A stretch of 40,758 nucleotides of DNA from Agrobacterium rubi TR3 = NBRC 13261 (GTDB lineage: Bacteria; Pseudomonadota; Alphaproteobacteria; Rhizobiales; Rhizobiaceae), in NCBI RefSeq assembly GCF_000739935.1, contig NZ_BBJU01000036.1, forward strand, positions 1-40,758, in the 5' to 3' direction. The notes beneath the pieces were generated by a model. The model searched no databases and was not told the DNA's origin. It was given only the letters and a program-made list of their open reading frames with translations. A program made the position numbers and the translations under genes. Shown here one piece after another: positions 17,786 through 26,484 of this stretch (its first letter is position 1; each line of letters starts with the position of its first letter).

Positions 17786-18727
17786 ATGATGAAGTCTTCC
17801 CTCGATCATATCCCGCCCCGAAAGCAACGCGAGCTTGCCCGTGCGCTGGAAATCCTGCACGAGGAGTTCGAGGATGCAATGGGCGAGGGAACAGCCGAAT
17901 TCAAGAAGCGTGGACGCATCCTGAAAATCATCCTGTTCGGCTCTTACGCCCGCGGCACCTTTGTCGACGAGCCGCATACGATGAAGGGCTATCGCTCTGA
18001 TTTTGATTTGCTCGTCATCGTCAACAATCGCAAGCTGACCGACTTTGCCGAATACTGGTACAAGGCAGCCGATCGTTTGATCCGCGATAGCTTTATAGAG
18101 ACGCCGGCACAGTTCATCGTTCACTCACGCCGTGAGGTGAACACGCAGCTGAAGGAAGGGCATTACTTCTTCTCGGATATTCGCAAGGAAGGTATCGTTC
18201 TCTACGAGCTCGACGATGAGCCATTGGCTGAGCCGAAGCCGCTGACTGCAGAGGAGCGATTGAGAGTGGCGCGGGAGCATTTTGATCAGCGGTACGCTGA
18301 GGCAAATGTCGTGCTTGAAACCGCTCGCTTTCAGCTTGGTGAATCGCGGAAACAAGGTGGCGCTTGGACGAATTGGTCAGCTTTCAGTCTTCATCAAGCA
18401 ATCGAGCAATTGTACTCTTGCGTTCTGTTGACACTGACAAACTACGGGCCTGCGTCACATAACATCAAGTTTCTGCGCTCGCTTGCGGAAGAGCAGGACT
18501 TCCGATTGGTGGAAGCCTTTCCTCGCGATCAGCACCGAGAGCGGGCTTGGTTCAACACTGTCAATGAAGCCTACGTGAAGGCTCGGTATTCGAAGCATTT
18601 CGAGATCAGCGAGGAAGCGCTTGTCTGGCTCGGAGAGCGGACGGCGCATCTCCTTGAATTGGTGAAGGTTGTTTGTGACGAGCACATCGGACAGCTGGAG
18701 CGTGACGTGCCGACTGGGCAAGGATAA
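17786..18727 (+). CDS. Nucleotidyltransferase-HEPN fusion protein
   Basis: A 313-residue protein with two domains that are often separate genes. The N-terminal nucleotidyltransferase has the GSx10DxD-type active site: FGSYARGTFVDE at about 51-62 and YRSDFDLLVIV, with Asp72 and Asp74 as metal ligands. From about 155 a helical HEPN domain follows (AFSLHQAIEQLYSCVLLTLT, then SHNIKFLRSLAEEQ, then VKARYSKHFEIS). The HEPN ribonuclease motif R-x4-6-H is not clearly present; RYSKH has only three residues between Arg and His. MNT and HEPN pairs act as antitoxin and toxin. In a single chain the protein may be a small-molecule or protein nucleotidyltransferase or a self-controlled toxin. Tandem ATGs (17786, 17789) are both possible starts. 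It stands alone. Confidence 0.82.
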   Translation: MMKSSLDHIPPRKQRELARALEILHEEFEDAMGEGTAEFKKRGRILKIILFGSYARGTFVDEPHTMKGYRSDFDLLVIVNNRKLTDFAEYWYKAADRLIRDSFIETPAQFIVHSRREVNTQLKEGHYFFSDIRKEGIVLYELDDEPLAEPKPLTAEERLRVAREHFDQRYAEANVVLETARFQLGESRKQGGAWTNWSAFSLHQAIEQLYSCVLLTLTNYGPASHNIKFLRSLAEEQDFRLVEAFPRDQHRERAWFNTVNEAYVKARYSKHFEISEEALVWLGERTAHLLELVKVVCDEHIGQLERDVPTGQG

Positions 18728-18994
18728 CGGCAGGCAGTGATCAGTCGGCGAGCCTTACAGGCCCAAATCAATCCTGTCCCAGCGCGTAGTGTGGCTGGAT
18801 TTCGTAGGCAACTGTAATTTCCGGTAGGATTGGTTTAGAGCAACCCTGAAGTACGGGACTCCAGATTTGATGAACCTGGACGCCGATCAAACCGCGACAC
18901 TCCCCTGGTTTCATTCGCTGTTCACTACATTCGAAACCCTGTCGCACGCCGAATTCTCTGGCCGCTTTTATCAGACCTTTGCGCAATTTCGTTC

Positions 18995-19024
18995 TTGACA
19001 ACTCAAGTGTCGTGGTTGTTTATA
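18995..19024 (+). promoter_or_regulatory. Putative sigma-70 promoter of the lacI-type gene
   Basis: TTGACA at 18995-19000 is a perfect -35 box. TTTATA at 19019-19024 is a fair -10 box with an 18-base spacer. The -10 box overlaps the start of the palindromic operator, which would let a bound repressor block its own gene. Confidence 0.5.
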
Positions 19025-19050
19025 CGTATTAGCAGCTAATACGTATTAGC
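19022..19050. promoter_or_regulatory. LacI-family operator (nested palindromes)
   Basis: ATACGTATTAGC (19022-19033) and its exact complement GCTAATACGTAT (19035-19046) flank a single A. The second arm is also part of a 16-base perfect palindrome, GCTAATACGTATTAGC (19035-19050), with a central CG typical of LacI-family sites. The 12-base word TACGTATTAGCA occurs twice, 17 bases apart. The site lies just before the regulator gene and next to its -10 box, so autoregulation is likely, and it may also control the whole downstream operon. Confidence 0.72.
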
Positions 19051-19077
19051 AGAATTATGGGCTTTGGAATTCGAAAC

Positions 19078-20124
19078 ATGACGATCACTAAGCGTCTGAC
19101 ACAACACGATATTGCGAAACTGGCAGGCGTTAGTCAGGCCACCGTATCGCTTGTTGTAAATGGCACTCCAACGGCATTGGCCCGAATTCCGGCCGATACG
19201 CGTGAGCGGATACAGGAAGTCATTCGCTCCACTGGTTATGTTGCTGATCCCATTGCCCGGCGCATGGCGAAGGGGCTCAACCGCATCCTTGGCGTCTTTA
19301 CGTACGAGCCTGCTTTTCCAAGCGCGCAGGCCGATTTCTTCACGCCATTCCTGCTTGGCATAGAGGAAGAGGCGCAGCAGCAGAATTACGACTTGCTCCT
19401 CCTGACCAGCGCCGGTGTCGGCAACAATCGCAAGATTTTCTCCGAGGGCAACCGGCTGCGCATTGCCGACGGCTGCCTAGTCCTCGGGCGCGAATTCGAT
19501 CGCAAGGAACTCGCCAGGCTGGTTGCGGAAGATTACCCGTTCGTGGCGATTGGTCGACGAGAGGACGCTGGGGGACCCGTTCCATACGTCGGCGGCGATT
19601 ATGCCGCTGGCACCCGCGCGCTGGTAGACAAGGCTGGATCGCTCGGACATTCGAAGTTCGCCTATATCGGGCCGGAAGGACCAGCTGAATCCATTGCCGA
19701 CCGCTGGCTCGGTTTCAATGCGGCGCTGACCTCCCAAGCGCAACTGGTGGCCCATATCGGCTCCGTCAATCGTCCTGCCGACGAGATTCTGGATGTCATA
19801 CTGTCGTCTGGAGCTACGGCTGCCTTCTTCATTGAACTGGCCGACGCAGTGCGTGTTGAAGGTCTGGCACGCGAGCGTGGAATCATGGTTCCACGCGATC
19901 TATCGATGATCGTGTTGGGCAGCCATATTCGCGCCAGTCGCAGTCCAATACGCTTCACCTCCTACGATATTCCGCGCGAGGAAATGGGCAGGCGGGCAAC
20001 CGCCATGTTGGTGAACCGCATCGAGACTGGCAGCAGCGGCGAGCAGATCCTTCTTCCATGTGATCCGGTCGACGGCGAAACCCTCGGGCTAGCCCCTTCA
20101 ATTCCCACAACAGGAAGGATGTAA
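19078..20124 (+). CDS. LacI-family transcriptional regulator
   Basis: A 348-residue regulator. The N-terminal helix-turn-helix reads TQHDIAKLAGVSQATVSLVVNG, followed by the hinge region (RERIQEVIRSTGYVADPIARRM) and a periplasmic-binding-protein-like sensor domain (GVFTYEPAF, FVAIGRRED, YVGGDYAAG, SKFAYIGPEG, MIVLGSH, FTSYDIPREEMG). ATG 19078 (MTITKRLTQ) is preferred. ATG 19057 would place the start seven bases after the operator with no ribosome site. It precedes the oxidoreductase and sugar transporter genes by four bases, all in one direction, so it is probably the first gene of their operon and responds to the imported sugar or a product of it. Confidence 0.92.
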   Translation: MTITKRLTQHDIAKLAGVSQATVSLVVNGTPTALARIPADTRERIQEVIRSTGYVADPIARRMAKGLNRILGVFTYEPAFPSAQADFFTPFLLGIEEEAQQQNYDLLLLTSAGVGNNRKIFSEGNRLRIADGCLVLGREFDRKELARLVAEDYPFVAIGRREDAGGPVPYVGGDYAAGTRALVDKAGSLGHSKFAYIGPEGPAESIADRWLGFNAALTSQAQLVAHIGSVNRPADEILDVILSSGATAAFFIELADAVRVEGLARERGIMVPRDLSMIVLGSHIRASRSPIRFTSYDIPREEMGRRATAMLVNRIETGSSGEQILLPCDPVDGETLGLAPSIPTTGRM

Positions 20125-20128
20125 ATAC

Positions 20129-21739
20129 GTGAAAGAGATGCGAGCAGATATTCTAGTGATTGGTGGTGGCCTTGGTGGCGTGGCAGCGGCCCTAGGTGCA
20201 GCACGGGCCGGCCGCACCGTGATCATGACCGAAGAATACGACTGGATTGGCGGCCAGTTGACCAGCCAAGCCGTGCCGTCCGACGAACATACATGGGTCG
20301 AACAGTTCGGCATTACCCGGTCCTATCGCAAACTGCGGCAAGGCGTGCGCCAGTATTACCGCGACCATTATCCGTTGACCGAAGGCGCGCGCGCCTGGAC
20401 TGATCTCAATCCAGGTGCCGGATGGGTTAGCCGCATTTGCGCCGAACCGCGTGTCAGCCTTGCCGTCATGGAAAGCATGCTCGCCCCGTATCAAGGTGCC
20501 AACCGCCTGACGATACTGAAACCGTATCGGCCAGTTGCTGCCGATGTCGACCGCGACACGGTCCGCTCCATAACCGTACGTCACCGCGACAGCGGCGCCG
20601 ATATTGTCATTTCCGCCGATTATATCCTCGATGCCACCGAGCTTGGCGATCTTCTCCCGATGACCGGCACCGAATATGCCAAGGGCTTCGAGGCGCAGTC
20701 CGACACCGATGAGCCAAGTGCACCTGCCCATGCGCAACCTGATAATGTCCAGGCAGTGTCAATCTGCTTTGCCATCGACCATGTCGACGGCGACCAGACA
20801 ATCGACAAGCCGGAAAACTATGACTACTGGAAACAGTATGAACCGCATTTCTGGGGCGGTCCAATGCTTGGCCTCACGGCTCCACACCCGCGCACTCTGG
20901 AACATACGACCCGTTCCTTCACGCCCAATCCCGACGATGATCCTCTTCTCGTGGATGCCGACCAACGCAAGGGTGGTGGCGACGAAAACCTCTGGATCTT
21001 TCGCCGCATTGCGGCCCGCAAGAATTTTACGCCCGGCTTCTACAAGTCTGACATCTGCCTCGTCAACTGGCCGATGATCGACTACATGGAAGGCACGATC
21101 ATCGACATTTCCGATGATGAGAAGGCACGACATCTGAAGTCGGCCGCAGACCTCTCCTATTCCGTGTTCTACTGGTTGCAGACGGAAGCGCCGCGCCTCG
21201 ATGGCGGCCAAGGCTATCAAGGCCTGCGCCTGCGTGGAGACATCACCGGCACAGACCACGGCCTCGCCATGGCGCCCTATATTCGTGAAAGTCGCCGCAT
21301 CAAGCCTGTCACCCGTATTGTTGAGCAGGACCTTTCCCACACCGTTCGTGGTGACAAAGGAGCCCTGCGATACCGCGATAGCATCGGCATTGGAATGTAT
21401 CGCATTGACCTGCACCCATCGACTGGCGGCGACAATTATGTAGACGTGCCGTCTTGCCCGTTCGAAATCCCGCTTGGCGCGCTCTTGCCACAAAGAATGA
21501 AGAACCTCATCCCGGCCGGCAAGAACATCGGCACCACCCACATCACCAACGGCTGCTACCGCTTGCATCCGGTCGAATGGAATATTGGCGAGGTTGCCGG
21601 AATGCTGGCTGCCTTCAGTCTCGAAAAGGGTCTGACGCCACATCAGGTTCAGGCCGATGACAAACACCTTCACGACTTCCAGGCGTCGCTGACCCGCGAG
21701 GGCATCGAGATACGTTGGCCGGAAATCGCAGCCTACTGA
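20129..21739 (+). CDS. FAD-dependent oxidoreductase (FAD_oxidored family)
   Basis: This 536-residue flavoprotein starts with a dinucleotide-binding fold (ILVIGGGLGGVAAALGAARA, GxGxxG at 12-17), followed by DWIGGQLTSQAVPSDEH. An ILDATELGDLLP element and a long substrate domain come next. A C-terminal LIPAGKNIGTTHITNG plus RLHPVEWNIGEVAGM closes the FAD site. The pattern fits the FAD_oxidored family, often labelled putative xanthan lyase with little support. It begins at GTG 20129, four bases after the LacI gene, and is followed by a sugar ABC importer. It therefore probably oxidises the imported carbohydrate or polyol. The substrate is unknown. No signal peptide, so it should be cytoplasmic. 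Confidence 0.85.
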   Translation: MKEMRADILVIGGGLGGVAAALGAARAGRTVIMTEEYDWIGGQLTSQAVPSDEHTWVEQFGITRSYRKLRQGVRQYYRDHYPLTEGARAWTDLNPGAGWVSRICAEPRVSLAVMESMLAPYQGANRLTILKPYRPVAADVDRDTVRSITVRHRDSGADIVISADYILDATELGDLLPMTGTEYAKGFEAQSDTDEPSAPAHAQPDNVQAVSICFAIDHVDGDQTIDKPENYDYWKQYEPHFWGGPMLGLTAPHPRTLEHTTRSFTPNPDDDPLLVDADQRKGGGDENLWIFRRIAARKNFTPGFYKSDICLVNWPMIDYMEGTIIDISDDEKARHLKSAADLSYSVFYWLQTEAPRLDGGQGYQGLRLRGDITGTDHGLAMAPYIRESRRIKPVTRIVEQDLSHTVRGDKGALRYRDSIGIGMYRIDLHPSTGGDNYVDVPSCPFEIPLGALLPQRMKNLIPAGKNIGTTHITNGCYRLHPVEWNIGEVAGMLAAFSLEKGLTPHQVQADDKHLHDFQASLTREGIEIRWPEIAAY

Positions 21740-21788
21740 GACGAAATACCATCTGTAGATCGAACCCATCTTTGGAGGAGGACCGGGA

Positions 21789-23051
21789 ATGCCCTATAAC
21801 CTGACTTTGAAATCGACTGCTTTCGTACTGGCTTTACTCGGTCTGGGCGGCATCGCACAGGCGCAGGACACCGTGGACCTGCGAATGACCGTCTGGAGCG
21901 CGAACGAGGCGCATCTGAAACTCTTCAACGAGATAGCCGTCGGGTTCAAGAAGGACCACCCGAACGTCAGTGTGGCCTACGAGTCGCTCCCGTTCGACAC
22001 CTATACTACAGCGTTGACCACGCAGATTGCCGGAGGCAATGCCCCCGACATGGCATGGATCTTCGAGACCACTGCCTATGACTTTGTCAAATCCGGTGCG
22101 CTTTATCCCCTGACCGAAACGCTGAAGACGGCCAAGGGCTATAACATCGAGGAAGTCAGCGCCGGTGCGACCGAGCGCTGGTCTCAGGACGGCGTGCTTT
22201 ATGCCTATCCCTTCTCAACCTCGCCATTTGCGATGTTTGTCAATAACGACGTGATCAAGGCTGCCGGCGCCAAGACGCCGGCCGAGTTGATCGCCAGCGG
22301 TGAATGGACGTGGGACAACGCCATTGCTACTGCCTCCGCTGTTGGAAAATCCGGGAAGGGTGGCCTCGTAGTCCGCGATTTCAACTACCAAAATTGGCAG
22401 TATCTTACATCGGTCTGGAACGGCTGGGGCGCGTCGCCCTGGAGCGAGGACGGCAAGACTTGCAGCATGGCCGAGGAGCCGATGGCAAATGCTCTGTCGT
22501 TTATCCACGATGCCATCTTCACCAAAAAGGCAATGCCCGGCCCCGGCGAAACCGTCGACTTCTTTGCCGGCAATGCGGCAATGACAATTACCCAGATCAG
22601 CCGCGCCTCGCTTCTACCCAAGGATAAGCCGTTCTCGTGGGATATCGTACCGCTGCCGAAGGGTCCGGCTGGTGACTATTCTCTCATCGGGCAGGCCGGT
22701 ATCGGCGTCATGCAGTCGGGCAAGAACGCCAAGATCGCGGCAGAGTTCGTCGCCTACATGACCAATCCCGAAAATTCGGCGAAACTCAGCCAGTTCTTCC
22801 CGTCGGCGCGCAAGTCTTTGCTGAACGCAGAGGTATTGAAGAAGACCAATCCGCTGCTGAGCCAGGAGCAGATCGAAAAGGTCGTCATTGCTGGCATCGC
22901 TACAGGCAAGGTCATGCCGGGGCATAGCGGCTTTGCCCAAATTCAGCAGATGGTTCGCTCGAACCTTGATGCGGTGTGGCGCCCGGAAGCGGATGTGCCC
23001 GGCACATTGCAGAAGATCTGCGGTCAAATCGGCCCACTTCTGAAGCGCTGA
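21789..23051 (+). CDS. Carbohydrate ABC transporter substrate-binding protein
   Basis: A 420-residue family-1 extracellular solute-binding protein. A signal peptide ends near AQA at residue 25 (LLGLGGIAQAQ). The mature part has VTVWSANEAH-like opening sequence (RMTVWSANEAHLKLFNEIA), FKKDHPNVSVAYESLPFD, NAPDMAWIFE and ITQISRASLLP, typical of sugar-binding proteins of the MalE/UgpB cluster. A strong GGAGGAGG ribosome site lies just upstream. It is followed after ten bases by the first permease gene. The sugar cannot be named from sequence alone. Confidence 0.92.
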   Translation: MPYNLTLKSTAFVLALLGLGGIAQAQDTVDLRMTVWSANEAHLKLFNEIAVGFKKDHPNVSVAYESLPFDTYTTALTTQIAGGNAPDMAWIFETTAYDFVKSGALYPLTETLKTAKGYNIEEVSAGATERWSQDGVLYAYPFSTSPFAMFVNNDVIKAAGAKTPAELIASGEWTWDNAIATASAVGKSGKGGLVVRDFNYQNWQYLTSVWNGWGASPWSEDGKTCSMAEEPMANALSFIHDAIFTKKAMPGPGETVDFFAGNAAMTITQISRASLLPKDKPFSWDIVPLPKGPAGDYSLIGQAGIGVMQSGKNAKIAAEFVAYMTNPENSAKLSQFFPSARKSLLNAEVLKKTNPLLSQEQIEKVVIAGIATGKVMPGHSGFAQIQQMVRSNLDAVWRPEADVPGTLQKICGQIGPLLKR

Positions 23052-23061
23052 GGAGATCTCG

Positions 23062-23997
23062 ATGGACGTCGCGCGTCATCAATATGAAACGTCGAAAAAT
23101 GGCGCATCGCCGCCGTTCTGGACGATCGCGCGGCGAGACAGCCTCGCCGGTTTCCTGTTCGTTGCACCGCAACTGATCGGCATCATCACCTTCGTGCTGG
23201 TGCCGCTCGGCCTCGTGTTCTGGTATTCGCTGCATGAGTGGAACGTGCTCGCCAATACCTTCACCTTCACCGGCAGCCAGAATTACCGGATGGTGATCGA
23301 GGATACCAACCTTCTCGAAGTGCTCGGTGCCACCGCGATCTTCTCTGCCGGTCTCGTCGTGCTCAATATGTCGCTGGCACTGTTGCTCGCCGTCCTGCTC
23401 AACCAGAAGCTTGCCGGCATTGCCATTTTTCGCACGCTGTTTTTCTCGCCCGTCGTTGTGTCGCTGGTCGCCTGGACGATCGTCTGGGGGTTCCTTTTGC
23501 AGAAGAATGGCGGCATCAACGGCATGCTCTTGATGCTCGGTGTTGAAGGTCCGAACTGGCTGCGAGAGGAGACGACGGCGATGATCTCTGTCATCGTCGT
23601 GCAGGTGTTCAAGAATGTCGGCCTCAATATGATCCTGTTTCTGGCGGCGCTGCAGGGCGTACCGAAAGAACTCTACGAAGCTGCCCGCATCGACGGCGCA
23701 CCAGCTTTCAAGCAGTTCCGCCGAATTACCCTGCCGCTGATCAGCCCGACGATCCTGCTGACCTCGATCATCACCATTGTTGGTTCGCTGCAGGTGTTTG
23801 CGCAGATCGCGGTGCTCACCCAGGGCGGGCCGGGCCTCTCAACCACTGTGCTGGTCTATTACCTCTACCAGCAGGCCTTTCAGTTCCACTACTTCGGTTA
23901 CGGCTCGACGCTCTCCATCCTGCTCTTCGTGATCGTCGCTATCCTGACCTTTGCCCAGTGGCAGATGCGCAAGAGGATCGTCTTCTATGAAAACTGA
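23062..23997 (+). CDS. Sugar ABC transporter permease (MalF-like)
   Basis: A 311-residue inner-membrane protein with six predicted helices, starting with FLFVAPQLIGIITFVLVPLG. The cytoplasmic EAA loop that docks on the ATPase is seen as LYEAARIDGAPAFKQFRRITLPLISP near residue 205. AGGAG lies six bases before the ATG. The gene overlaps the next permease gene by eleven bases. With it, it forms the heteromeric channel of the importer. Confidence 0.93.
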   Translation: MDVARHQYETSKNGASPPFWTIARRDSLAGFLFVAPQLIGIITFVLVPLGLVFWYSLHEWNVLANTFTFTGSQNYRMVIEDTNLLEVLGATAIFSAGLVVLNMSLALLLAVLLNQKLAGIAIFRTLFFSPVVVSLVAWTIVWGFLLQKNGGINGMLLMLGVEGPNWLREETTAMISVIVVQVFKNVGLNMILFLAALQGVPKELYEAARIDGAPAFKQFRRITLPLISPTILLTSIITIVGSLQVFAQIAVLTQGGPGLSTTVLVYYLYQQAFQFHYFGYGSTLSILLFVIVAILTFAQWQMRKRIVFYEN

Positions 23998-24829
23998 CCT
24001 TTCCCCGCGCATGCAGGTGGTGCTCTACGGCCTGATGTGTGTGCTGCTCATACCCTTCGTCTTTCCGACCTGGTGGATGGTCACATCATCGATCAAGCCG
24101 ATCAGCGATATCTTTGCCTTCCCGCCACAACTGATCCCGCAGACCTATGACTGGACGACCTACTCGAAGGTTTTCGAGTTGCAGCCCTTCGTTCGGCAGT
24201 ACTGGAATTCGGCCTATATCGCCGCCGTCGTCACCATTGGCACGATGGTCGTGTCGTCGATGGCCGGCTACGCCTTCGCCCGGATAAGGTTTCCAGGCGC
24301 CGATGCGATCTTCATGGTCGTCCTGCTCGGCCTCTTGATCCCGTCGGAGGTGACGATCGTGCCTCTGTTCCAGATGTTCCTGAAGGCCGGCATGGTCAAC
24401 ACCCATTGGCCGCTGATCCTGGTTCCGATCTTTGGCGCCCCGAGCGTGTTCGCCACATTCGTCATGCGTCAGTTCTTCGTGACGCTACCGGCCGAACTCG
24501 AGGAAGCCGCACGGGTGGATGGTCTCGGCCGCTTCAAGATCTTCCGCAAGATTGCTCTTCCGCTTGCGAAACCCGCCCTGGCATCAGTGGCGATCTTCAC
24601 CTTCTTACACTCGTGGAATCTGTTTCTCGAGCCAATCGTCTTCCTGTCGAGTGCCGAGATGTTCACGCTGCCGCAGGCGCTCACCCAATATACCGATGCC
24701 TATGGCGGGCCGATGTGGAACATCCAGCTCGCTGCGGCCACGCTGACGGCACTACCCGTCCTCATCGTTTTCATCATAGCCCAAAAACATTTCGTTGAAG
24801 GGCTTGCGCATACAGGCCTCAAGGGCTGA
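23987..24829 (+). CDS. Sugar ABC transporter permease (MalG-like)
   Basis: A 280-residue inner-membrane protein starting at ATG 23987, inside the end of the preceding gene. The first helix is VVLYGLMCVLLIPFVFPTWW, followed by a typical MalG periplasmic segment (SSIKPISDIFAFPPQ). The EAA loop is LEEAARVDGLGRFKIFRKIALPLAKP. It ends with a hydrophobic helix before FVEGLAHTGLKG, the usual MalG-type tail. It is the second half of the channel. Confidence 0.93.
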   Translation: MKTDLSPRMQVVLYGLMCVLLIPFVFPTWWMVTSSIKPISDIFAFPPQLIPQTYDWTTYSKVFELQPFVRQYWNSAYIAAVVTIGTMVVSSMAGYAFARIRFPGADAIFMVVLLGLLIPSEVTIVPLFQMFLKAGMVNTHWPLILVPIFGAPSVFATFVMRQFFVTLPAELEEAARVDGLGRFKIFRKIALPLAKPALASVAIFTFLHSWNLFLEPIVFLSSAEMFTLPQALTQYTDAYGGPMWNIQLAAATLTALPVLIVFIIAQKHFVEGLAHTGLKG

Positions 24830-24845
24830 ACAACGGGATCACATC

Positions 24846-25910
24846 ATGGCTCAGGTAAGCCTTTCTGACATTCGCAAAAGTTATGGCGCCATCAAAGTCA
24901 TCCATGGCGTCGACCTTAACATCGACGACGGCGAGTTCGTCGTGCTTGTCGGTCCGTCCGGCTGCGGCAAGTCCACGCTGCTGCGCATGATCGCCGGGCT
25001 CGAAACCATTAGCGGGGGCACGCTCGACATCGGTGGGCGCGTCGTCAACGACCTCGATCCCAAGGATCGCGACATCGCCATGGTTTTTCAGAGCTATGCG
25101 CTCTATCCGCATATGACGGTCGCGAGCAATATGGGCTTTTCGCTTGAACACCGTGGTGCGAGCACAGCGGAGATAAAAGACCGGGTTAATTGGGCGGCCG
25201 GCATTCTGGGGCTTGAAGCCCTCCTCGACCGATACCCTCGCCAGTTGTCGGGCGGCCAGCGGCAGCGAGTGGCAATGGGTCGCGCCATCGTTCGTAATCC
25301 GCAGGTTTTCCTCTTCGACGAGCCACTGTCCAACCTCGATGCGAAACTGCGCGTTGTCATGCGTGGCGAGATCAAAGCGTTGCACCAGAAACTCAAGACC
25401 ACTACCGTCTATGTCACCCACGATCAGGTCGAGGCCATGACCATGGCCGACAGGATCGTTGTCCTCAACGGCGGTCGAGTTGAACAAATCGGCGTGCCCC
25501 TCGACCTATATGATCGCCCCGCTAACCGCTTCGTTGCCAGCTTTATCGGTTCTCCGTCGATGAATTTCCTCAACGGCACAATAACTGAGCAGGGCTTCCA
25601 GACATCCGGGGTTGTTTTGCCCTTGCCGGTTTCGTTGAGCGCCAATGTGGGCCAGACTGCTGTCTACGGCATTCGTCCAGAACATTTTCTGTTGAATGAT
25701 CATCCTGACCAACCCAGCCACCCTGCCAAGATCGTTCTCATTGAGCCAATGGGTCCAGAAACCCAGGTGACGATGACTTTAGGAACCACGCAACTGATCG
25801 GCGTCTTCCGTGAGAGGATCCGTGCTACCACCGGCGATATTATAAACATCTCACCGGATATCGACGCCATCCACCTTTTTTCGGAAGAGGGCGCTACTCG
25901 CCTTAACTGA
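24846..25910 (+). CDS. Sugar ABC transporter ATP-binding protein (UgpC/MalK type)
   Basis: A 354-residue ATPase. Walker [10 protein letters not shown] is at about 37-45, the Q-loop region is AMVFQSYALYPHM, the signature is [15 protein letters not shown], Walker B is [16 protein letters not shown], and the H-loop is VTHDQVEAM. A C-terminal MalK-like regulatory domain carries [10 protein letters not shown] and YGIRPEHF. ATG 24846 is chosen; upstream in-frame starts overlap the permease gene and add a non-conserved leader. It is the last intact gene of the operon. The region beyond it is a gene scar. Confidence 0.94.
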   Translation: MAQVSLSDIRKSYGAIKVIHGVDLNIDDGEFVVLVGPSGCGKSTLLRMIAGLETISGGTLDIGGRVVNDLDPKDRDIAMVFQSYALYPHMTVASNMGFSLEHRGASTAEIKDRVNWAAGILGLEALLDRYPRQLSGGQRQRVAMGRAIVRNPQVFLFDEPLSNLDAKLRVVMRGEIKALHQKLKTTTVYVTHDQVEAMTMADRIVVLNGGRVEQIGVPLDLYDRPANRFVASFIGSPSMNFLNGTITEQGFQTSGVVLPLPVSLSANVGQTAVYGIRPEHFLLNDHPDQPSHPAKIVLIEPMGPETQVTMTLGTTQLIGVFRERIRATTGDIINISPDIDAIHLFSEEGATRLN

Positions 25911-26131
25911 CACGCGCAATTTGGGACATCGGGCAAGTGATAACTGCTCATTGAACGTCGAAAAGTCCTCTGAATTCACCATCGGCATAGTACCTCAACT
26001 TTGCTGCCATGAAACGGAATTCGCTTTATGGCCAATTCAGCCGATAAACCGCTGTCCCGCCATTTCTATGATCTCAACAGAGCCATTAGATGTCGGCAAG
26101 GTTGCCAAAAGCCAGGTATTCCTGCCGCGCA
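25911..26131. other. Non-coding flank of the gene scar
   Basis: Between the ATPase stop and the PfkB remnant I see no gene, terminator hairpin or repeat. Short frames on the minus strand are probably remnants of the same deleted locus. Confidence 0.4.
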
Positions 26132-26304
26132 CTATAAAAGAACGCCCGCGCCACCGGCTACCTGAACCGACAGAGTTCCGGCGTAAATTCCAGCTTCGAC
26201 ACAATCTGTGTTTGCTTCGCCATTCAGCCATGCGTTGATGAACCCCGCATTGAATGCGTCACCTGCGCCTGTCGTGTCGACGACGACGACGGGTTGCGCA
26301 GGTT
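26132..26304 (-). pseudogene. PfkB-family carbohydrate kinase, C-terminal remnant
   Basis: Reading on the minus strand, residues equivalent to the last about 57 amino acids of a PfkB/ribokinase-family kinase are present. They include the anion-hole and catalytic signature VVVVDTTGAGDAFNAGFINA and the tail GTLSVQVAGGAGVLL, then a stop. Everything N-terminal (substrate and lid domains) is missing. The upstream frame abruptly becomes unrelated sequence at about 26304, where a transporter remnant begins on the other strand. The kinase may once have worked with the sugar importer beside it. Confidence 0.78.
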
Positions 26305-26484
26305 TATGCACCAACTGTGCGGGCCGATGCCAGCATTCTGGCGCCTGTCGGCTATTTATCCATCGTGTTTTCGATCGCCGCTGGATATATATATCTTGGC
26401 GAGATTCCGGAGTTACGGGTTCTTGTCGGTGTCGCGATAATCCTGTTCTCCCTTCAAGGCGCAGCTTGGTTGGATCGGAGGCAG
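26305..26484 (+). pseudogene. EamA/DMT-family transporter, C-terminal remnant
   Basis: About 60 residues matching the last two helices of an EamA (drug/metabolite transporter) protein: ADASILAPVGYLSIVFSIAA, GYIYLGEIPE and LVGVAIILFSLQGAAWL. The upstream eight or so helices are absent. The open frame runs on to a TAA at 26761-26763 but the sequence after about 26484 looks non-coding. It starts exactly where the oppositely oriented PfkB remnant ends, so one deletion probably removed the 5' halves of a divergent gene pair. Confidence 0.72.

Larger units (their letters stand above)
18728..19077. other. Intergenic region upstream of the LacI gene
   Basis: This stretch carries the lacI-type promoter and operator listed separately. 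A minus-strand open frame at 18768-19001 (77 codons, TTG start, cysteine-containing) looks mildly protein-like, but its start overlaps the promoter and no family is recognised. I do not call it a gene. Confidence 0.45.

Noticed and set aside
18768..19001. Minus-strand frame of 77 codons before the lacI-type gene
   Set aside because: TTG start overlapping the promoter and no family resemblance; mentioned only as a possibility.
20759..21769. Long open frame opposite the FAD oxidoreductase gene
   Set aside because: It mirrors the GC-rich coding strand; no recognisable domain, and the plus-strand gene is certain.
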